Shown here piece by piece: positions 18,801 to 21,723 of a stretch of DNA of 21,723 nucleotides; the first letter of the stretch is position 1; every line of letters starts with the position of its first letter. The stretch covers positions 453,001 through 474,723 of the forward strand of contig CAJNDS010001580.1 of NCBI GenBank assembly GCA_905221605.1, given 5' to 3'. Made by a program: the position numbers and the translations under genes. Origin of the DNA: Symbiodinium natans. Its lineage: Eukaryota; Sar; Dinophyceae; Suessiales; Symbiodiniaceae. The notes under the pieces were generated by a model that was not told the origin of the DNA, did not search any database, and was given only the letters and a program-made list of their open reading frames with translations.

Positions 18801-21692
18801 CTAAACCCTAAACCCTAAACCCTAGACCACACGTTCGAGCAGCACAAAAAGATGTCCTGCCAGGTTGCCGGGTGCTGGTCGTCTCCCATTCCGAGCCTGG
18901 GCAGGGGTTTAAGGGGTTGGGTTTAGGGTATAGGCAGAGTGTGTATCTAAACATATATATATATACTTTTTGTATCTAAACATATACATATATATATATA
19001 TATATGTATATATACTTTTTTTAGTTATGTTTGTCTATTTATAAAAATCTAGATAGTCATTTGTTATTCAAGGCTTAGGGGAGCAACATTCTAACACCTG
19101 AGCAGAAACATCACCTACCCGAAGCCCCAAACCGCAAACATCTCTAAGCAAACCTAAACCCTAAACCCTCTGAACCCTAAACCCTAAACCGAAAAGCCTA
19201 AACCCTAAACCCTAACCCCCCCCCCCCCAAAAAAAAAAAAAAAAAGTCTGCAGAACAAAAATGCTGCCCAAGCTGCTGCTGCACACGCTCGGCGCCCAGT
19301 TTCTCGAAGGCCGCGTCGATCTTCCGGGCGGCCTCCACGCCGAGGGAGCACTTGGAGGTTCAGGGTTTAGGGTTTAGGGTTTAGGGTTTAGGGTTTAGGG
19401 TTTAGGGTTTAGGGTTTAGGGTTACCCCGAAAGACTGGCAGATCCAGACCTCTAAGCAGTAGGGTTTAGGGTTTAGGGTTGTTGCGTGTACCCGGGTTTA
19501 GGGTTTAGGGTTTAGGGTTTAGGGTTTAGGGTTTAGGGTTTATCTGAATCTCGCCTCGTTGAAGAAGACGTAGGAGGAATCGCCCAGGCCGAAAACAGCA
19601 AACTTGGTGTCCTCGCAACATTCTCAGTTGGTTTCTAGGTCCGAGGTCCTAGGTCCTAGGGTTTAGGGTTTGGGGTATGGTGTCCTCGCAACATTTTCAG
19701 CTGGTTATTAGGTAGGGTGCAGAGAACGTTTAGTTAAGATTTTTTGCAAGCCCAAACTGGCCCTCCTACAGCAATCCGTTCCTTTACTTCCGTTCAAAAA
19801 TGGCGGTATTTGGGCATTTTCCAAAATAGGGGGGGTACGCCTTTCATACCCTAAATAGACTAGAATCCCCTTAAAGGCCCCCGCCACCCCCCCCCCCCCC
19901 CCAAACCCTAAACCCTAAACCCTAAACCCCAAACCCTAAACCCTAAACCCCCCTCCATCTGTCCTTGAGGTAGTCCGCCGGTGCGGTCTCCAAGAAGGTC
20001 TCCATGTCCTGCAGGGTTTAGGGTTTAGGGTTTTAGGGGTTCGGGTTTCGGGTTTAGGGTTTTGAGCCACCGGGGAAGGGGGGGGGGGGGGGTTGTGGAT
20101 GGGCGTGGAGGGGAAGCTGTGTAGGGCCTTATTTTGGTTGTATATAGTTTGTTCTGACACAACAATACGATAGAATAAGAGGAGATGCAACATCAACACA
20201 TAACAGAGCCTGGGCTCCACAACTTGAACCGGAATGAGGGTTCACCGCCCAGCACCAGTCGAAGGTGTAGGGAAGCCCAACCATACCCCCCACCCGCCTT
20301 CAGGTGTTGACTAGCTGCATCTCGTCACGGCCGCTTGTTTGGGATCCCCGGCAACATACAACTTCTAGGTTCGGGCCGTTTTTTTACGTTTTTTTAGGAA
20401 CCTAGAACCCCCCCCCCCCAAAAAAAAAAAAAAAAAAAAAAAAAACTAGAAAAAAAAACCCAGAGGAATATCTAGCTAGACTTACCGCCTCGCCGCATCA
20501 AGGCCATGGCCCTGCGGGCCCTGCAAAAACTATGTCCTTTATGGCCGTATAACCATAAGGAATATACAAGGATTGGGGGGGGGGGGGTAACCCTAAGCCC
20601 TAAACCCAAAACCCTAAACCCTAAACCCTAAACCCCTAAACCCTAAACCCTAAACCCTGTACAAAAAGTCAAACACCGTTTTCAAACCAACCCCTGCATA
20701 TTGGTCCTGCCAGAACTTCACCGCCGACTTGGGCATCTCACCTCAAAAAATGTGTCCAAACGTTTAGGGTTTAGGGTTCAGGGTTCAGGGTTTAGGGCGA
20801 GCTCGGTGGTTGATGACATGCATGGTTTTTTCGGGTCTAGGCTTTAGGGTTTGCAGCTTTAGTTGGGGTTTAGGGGCTACTGTAGGGCTTTTTTGGTTGT
20901 TATAGGGGTTTAGGGTCAGGGGGGGGGGGGGGGGGGTAGCTAACCTCTTGTTGAAAGTTCTGGCGACGACGAATTCGGGCTTCAGATGAACATTTGTGGC
21001 TTAAAGCTTGCAATGGTGCGCCACCTTCAGACAGACATGCATCTTGCACCAATCCCTGCACCGCCGTGCTTACTGCAACATGGCACATGGTCAGGCAAAC
21101 TTGGCAAACACATCAGCGTCGAAACACATGGCCTACCCACGAACGTTTACAATTCCCAATGGGCCCATGCACCTATAGTATATACTTGGGCCTTAAAGGG
21201 ATTCCCATATACTACCTTTAGGGCCCAAACCCGAAACCCGAAACCCTAAACCCAAAACCCTAAACCCTATCATGGATTCTGAGGGGGTCCTACTATAGGG
21301 GCACCTACGGACCCTTGGGGATTGAGGGCCTTGGCCAGCAGTGGCAACAACGGCCAGGATCTTCGACTCCTGGCAGGGTTTAGGGCTTAGGGCCAGGGTT
21401 TAGTGCTAGGGTTTAGGGATTTGGGATTAGGGATTAGGGCTTAGGGTTTAGGTTTAGCGTTTGAGTTCTAAGTCCAATTCTCGTGGACGGCTGAACCCTA
21501 AACCCAAACCATATACCCTAAACCTCTCTACGCAACCCTAAACCCTAAACCCCAAATTCAAACCCTCTCCCCTAAACCCGAAACAATAATCAACCTGGCT
21601 TTAGGTTTTCTAGTTGTAGGGCGCCGGCACCCCGTCCTCGGGGAGATCGCTGAGGGAGACGTCGTTGAAGGAGAGGCATTTAGCCTTCATGC
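9836..21692 (-). CDS. NADPH-dependent diflavin reductase, 18 internal exons, partial at both ends
   Basis: These proteins pass electrons from NADPH through FAD and FMN to an acceptor. Exons in transcript order: 21637-21692, 21330-21369, 20707-20741, 19964-20008, 19555-19611, 19280-19332, 18869-18896, 18189-18212, 17548-17598, 16099-16152, 15069-15133, 14454-14512, 13418-13482, 13031-13064, 12139-12206, 11297-11317, 10064-10102, 9836-9874. They sum to 833 nt, which is two leading bases plus 277 codons without a stop, and all 17 junction phases agree. Motifs appear in family order: AVVATAGQGE, FAVFGLGDSSYVFFNEA, KLGAERVQLGMGDDQHP (FMN domain), then FNLEGSGLSYDQGDSLGVWP and LDIAGWPKRRFYEML (FAD domain). 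The start codon and first FMN strand lie beyond the window. The PRxYSIAS FAD motif and NADPH-binding domain were not found with confidence. Donors are 12 GC, 3 GA and 2 GT; all acceptors are AG|G. Which diflavin subfamily it is (sulfite reductase, NDOR1 or the reductase part of pyruvate:NADP+ oxidoreductase) is unresolved. Confidence 0.92.
10064..10102 (-). CDS. exon 17 of the diflavin reductase (LDIxGxPKRRFY)
   Basis: Acceptor CGGAG|G, donor TTCTAC|GCCCCT (GC type). It encodes VLDIAGWPKRRFY, the characteristic helix of the inserted connecting domain in diflavin reductases. Confidence 0.92.
10171..10238. repeat. TTTAGGG array
   Basis: About eight perfect units near the 3' end of the intron between exons 16 and 17, where the transcript reads CCCTAAA. 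Confidence 0.92.
10527..10586. repeat. hairpin element, family copy 1
   Basis: CAGTCCTTAATGGGGATT at 10527-10544 pairs with AATCCCTCTTAAGGACTG at 10569-10586 with two mismatches. It shares TCCTTAATNGGGAT and CCCTATTACA with the copy near 17981-18030. Confidence 0.8.
10605..10757. repeat. mixed CCCTAAA/CCCCAAA array
   Basis: CCCTAAA and CCCCAAA units intermix. Confidence 0.88.
11180..11252. repeat. CCCTAAA array, transcript-5' end of the exon 16-17 intron
   Basis: About ten perfect units. In transcript direction these read TTTAGGG just after the exon 16 donor. Confidence 0.92.
11297..11317 (-). CDS. exon 16 of the diflavin reductase, 21-nt microexon
   Basis: Acceptor TCAAG|G, donor ACCGAG|GCCTCT (GC type). 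It encodes ARTLLTE. Flanking exons give IT-ARTLLTE-VLDIAGW, matching the usual 'lTvr.Llt..LDI' arrangement. Confidence 0.78.
11328..11396. repeat. TTTAGGG array, transcript-3' end of the exon 15-16 intron
   Basis: About nine units. In transcript direction they read CCCTAAA and end about 11 nt before the acceptor. Confidence 0.92.
12018..12122. repeat. CCCTAAA array, transcript-5' end of the exon 15-16 intron
   Basis: Imperfect CCCTAAA units next to the exon 15 donor. Confidence 0.85.
12139..12206 (-). CDS. exon 15 of the diflavin reductase
   Basis: Acceptor ATGAG|G, donor TCACG|GCCCCG (GC type). It encodes DEILHIQPIDSNRSAPLPEV, then IT. The LP..IT segment leads into the LDI helix. An alternative GT donor at 12123|12124 would add five codons in frame but fits the family spacing less well. 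Confidence 0.82.
12213..12290. repeat. TTTAGGG array, transcript-3' end of the exon 14-15 intron
   Basis: Perfect TTTAGGG units a few bases right of exon 15. Confidence 0.92.
12291..12600. repeat. G-rich degenerate TTTAGGGG tract
   Basis: Diverged GGTTTAGGGG, GGTTCAGGGG, GGTTGAGGGG and GGCTTGGGG units over 300 bp, strongly G-rich on the plus strand. Confidence 0.85.
12712..12800. repeat. TTTAGGGG/TTTAGGG array
   Basis: 8-nt units pass into 7-nt units. Confidence 0.9.
12912..13010. repeat. CCCCAAA/CCCTAAA array, transcript-5' end of the exon 14-15 intron
   Basis: Units become regular CCCTAAA towards exon 14. Confidence 0.88.
13031..13064 (-). CDS. exon 14 of the diflavin reductase
   Basis: Acceptor GCCAG|G, donor CAACG|GTGGCT (GT type). 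It encodes VDICLKALQLN plus one base. After WPKN the family has a helix of the form V...L..L.L.GDE, reconstructed here with exon 15. Confidence 0.85.
13170..13384. repeat. longest CCCTAAA array
   Basis: About 27 units, interrupted once near 13237-13256 by AATTAAACCCTAAATTAAA. It lies left of exon 13. Confidence 0.94.
13418..13482 (-). CDS. exon 13 of the diflavin reductase (YxxGDxLGVxP)
   Basis: Acceptor CTGAG|G, donor CAGCAG|GTGGGG (GT type). It encodes SGLSYDQGDSLGVWPKNSTQ plus Q. The Y.xGD.LGVWP.N signature is highly conserved in the FAD domain of CysJ/CPR-type reductases. Confidence 0.95.
14160..14443. repeat. degenerate CCCTAAA/CCCGAAA array
   Basis: CCCGAAA, CCCAAAA and CCCTAAA units, with the last ones perfect up to the donor side of exon 12. 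Confidence 0.87.
14454..14512 (-). CDS. exon 12 of the diflavin reductase (FAD domain)
   Basis: Acceptor AGAAG|G, donor GGAAG|GCTTCC (GC type). It encodes STVPEGYERAIDHFEFNLE and one base of G. The H.EFNLEGSG strand is completed by exon 13. Confidence 0.92.
15069..15133 (-). CDS. exon 11 of the diflavin reductase (start of FAD domain)
   Basis: Acceptor TGTCAG|G, donor AAGAG|GCTGGG (GC type). It encodes AKMASEPFVPHGSKAVSMTV followed by K and a split R codon, the PF.P....... .v...R strand that opens the FAD-binding domain. Confidence 0.88.
15205..15490. repeat. diverged direct duplication ending in G runs
   Basis: Two copies (about 15205-15276 and 15390-15490) each contain a C-rich CCCTCC run, CTAATTCT, a GGGxCCGrrAAAAATAT segment, TTTAA(G/A)ATT and a 15-16 nt G run. 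They lie in the intron between exons 10 and 11. Confidence 0.7.
16099..16152 (-). CDS. exon 10 of the diflavin reductase (linker)
   Basis: Acceptor TTGCAG|G, donor CCCAAG|GCACGT (GC type). It encodes ELSPPSHLVEILPAEDPK, the linker into the FAD domain. The preceding intron is 1395 nt and contains other open stretches, so an extra exon there cannot be excluded, but a direct phase-0 join works. Confidence 0.82.
16230..17590. other. long intron between exons 9 and 10
   Basis: Contains a C17 run at 16621-16637, degenerate CCCTAAA tracts near 17430-17520 and a fairly unique stretch at 16790-17290 with open frames on both strands. The minus frame has AG|G sites that could give an optional in-frame exon ending near 16999, but none is needed to join exons 9 and 10. 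Confidence 0.5.
17548..17598 (-). CDS. exon 9 of the diflavin reductase (end of FMN domain)
   Basis: Acceptor CTGAG|G, donor CCTCAG|GCGAGC (GC type). It encodes EWSPDFFDSIEAPEPPQ: the terminal W..F helix of the FMN domain and the start of a proline-rich linker. Confidence 0.9.
17617..17803. repeat. longest TTTAGGG array
   Basis: About 26 units with one short unit near 17710. It lies right of exon 9, reading CCCTAAA upstream of its acceptor in the transcript. Confidence 0.95.
17981..18030. repeat. hairpin element, family copy 2
   Basis: GTCCTTAATAGGGAT pairs imperfectly with ATCCCTATTACAGACT at 18015-18030. It is related in both arms to the hairpin at 10527-10586. Confidence 0.75.
18189..18212 (-). 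CDS. exon 8 of the diflavin reductase, 24-nt microexon
   Basis: Acceptor CCCAG|G, donor CTCGAG|GCCC (GC type). It encodes only ARFDTELE. Joined to its neighbours it gives DDQHP-ARFDTELE-EWSPDFF, matching the end of the FMN domain. Confidence 0.82.
18780..18826. repeat. CCCTAAA array, transcript-5' end of the exon 7-8 intron
   Basis: Six perfect units left of exon 7. Confidence 0.9.
18869..18896 (-). CDS. exon 7 of the diflavin reductase (GDDQH)
   Basis: A 28-nt exon. Acceptor CCCAG|G, donor CCCG|GCAACC (GC type). It encodes LGMGDDQHP. The GxGDDQ stretch follows LGA.R. in diflavin reductases such as NDOR1-type and pyruvate:NADP+ oxidoreductase-type proteins. Confidence 0.88.
18945..19020. 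repeat. TA microsatellite with duplicated flank
   Basis: Two copies of GTATCTAAACATATA followed by (TA)n and TATACTTTTT, inside the intron between exons 6 and 7. Confidence 0.88.
19280..19332 (-). CDS. exon 6 of the diflavin reductase (LGAERV)
   Basis: Acceptor GTGGAG|G; donor GTGCA|GCAGC (GC type; nearby CAG repeats leave one base of ambiguity). It encodes AARKIDAAFEKLGAERV. It continues exon 5 with the usual spacing from FN to LGA. Confidence 0.92.
19356..19424. repeat. TTTAGGG array
   Basis: About nine units right of exon 6 in the 222-nt intron, which is almost filled by three TTTAGGG blocks. Confidence 0.92.
19496..19541. repeat. TTTAGGG array
   Basis: Six units left of exon 5; one of the few exons with TTTAGGG rather than CCCTAAA on its left. 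Confidence 0.92.
19555..19611 (-). CDS. exon 5 of the diflavin reductase (FGLGDSSY motif)
   Basis: Acceptor GCGAG|G, donor ACGAG|GCGAG (GC type). It encodes DTKFAVFGLGDSSYVFFNE. FGLGDSSY..FN is the diagnostic isoalloxazine-binding loop of the FMN domain in diflavin reductases and is the single strongest anchor for the gene. Confidence 0.95.
19609..19705. repeat. direct duplication of the exon 5 acceptor region
   Basis: TGTCCTCGCAACATT(C/T)TCAG(T/C)TGGTT occurs at about 19609-19634 and 19680-19705. On the minus strand each copy contains GCGAG|GACACC, so a decoy acceptor sits upstream of the real one. Confidence 0.85.
19903..19950. repeat. CCCTAAA array, transcript-5' end of the exon 4-5 intron
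   Basis: Preceded by a C16 run at 19887-19902; lies left of exon 4. Confidence 0.9.
19964..20008 (-). CDS. exon 4 of the diflavin reductase
   Basis: Acceptor CTGCAG|G, donor TCAAG|GACAG (GA type). Fifteen in-phase codons encode DMETFLETAPADYLK, the helix before the next core beta strand of the flavodoxin fold. Confidence 0.88.
20408..20445. repeat. C-run/A-run junction
   Basis: Twelve C are followed by about 26 A. Similar C-A or T-G junctions lie at 2291-2332, 3030-3063 and 19216-19245. Confidence 0.93.
20588..20658. repeat. CCCTAAA array, transcript-5' end of the exon 3-4 intron
   Basis: Near-perfect units left of exon 3. Confidence 0.9.
20707..20741 (-). CDS. exon 3 of the diflavin reductase (FMN loop)
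   Basis: Acceptor TGAG|G, donor GGCAG|GACC (GA type). It encodes EMPKSAVKFWQ and completes the GQGE-x-P motif across the exon 2 junction (GQ|GEMP). Confidence 0.85.
21330..21369 (-). CDS. exon 2 of the diflavin reductase (FMN loop)
   Basis: Acceptor CCAG|G, donor CAAG|GCCCTC (GC type). It encodes ESKILAVVATAGQ plus one base. This is the strand and loop that in flavodoxins reads like 'vvvvsTyGqGe' and contacts FMN. Confidence 0.9.
21637..21692 (-). CDS. exon 1 of the diflavin reductase (FMN domain)
   Basis: Acceptor GCAG|G, donor GAG|GACGGG (GA type). It encodes GMKAKCLSFNDVSLSDLPE, the segment between the first FMN-domain helix and the second beta strand. It enters with two bases of a split codon, so at least one further exon lies to the right, outside the window. 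Confidence 0.85.
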
Positions 21693-21723
21693 CTGCTTTA
21701 GGGTTTAGTGTATGGGGTTTAGG

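Noticed and set aside
20490-20520. Minus-strand ARRAMALMRRGG, resembling the first flavodoxin helix
   Set aside because: It sits between exons 3 and 4, downstream of where that helix must be encoded, so the order is wrong.
20900-21249. Overlapping open frames on both strands
   Set aside because: They lie within the intron between exons 2 and 3, whose phases join exactly (GQ|GEMP).
2777-21723. Interpretation as a chromosome end
   Set aside because: The telomere-type arrays are short, of both orientations, diverged and interrupted by coding exons, so they are interstitial, not a terminal telomere.

Overview
The window looks like nuclear DNA of a dinoflagellate, possibly a relative of Symbiodinium; the genus is not resolvable here. 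Three observations support this. The TTTAGGG telomere motif is interspersed through most of the sequence. A gene on the minus strand is cut into very short exons. Its introns start with GC or GA far more often than GT and always end in AG followed by G, a splice pattern described for dinoflagellates. No bacterial-style genes, rRNA or tRNA are visible. Almost all long open frames are accidental.

Layout. Positions 1-1975 hold a tandem satellite of about 17 units of roughly 90-160 bp, each with a G-run/C-run hairpin. Positions 1970-2150 are a CTTC/CTTT pyrimidine tract. From 2340 to the end the sequence is a mosaic of CCCTAAA and TTTAGGG arrays, perfect and degenerate, separated by unique islands of 50-300 bp, homopolymer runs and small hairpins.

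The main result is a gene hidden in this mosaic. On the minus strand, 18 exons between 21692 and 9836 splice into one uninterrupted frame of 277 codons with every phase matching. They encode most of a flavodoxin-like FMN domain (exons 1-9) followed by the first part of the FAD domain (exons 10-18) of an NADPH-dependent diflavin reductase (cytochrome P450 reductase / sulfite reductase flavoprotein / NDOR1 / pyruvate:NADP+ oxidoreductase C-terminal type). The N-terminus lies beyond the right edge. The rest of the FAD domain and the NADPH domain should lie below 9836; three phase-compatible candidate exons are offered at 6655-6691, 5674-5734 and 4629-4689, with weak support.

In transcript direction, at least 12 of the 17 introns begin with TTTAGGG-type repeats and end with CCCTAAA-type repeats. 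Each such intron could therefore fold into a hairpin that brings its non-canonical splice sites together. This link between telomere-like repeats and intron architecture is the most unusual feature of the window.
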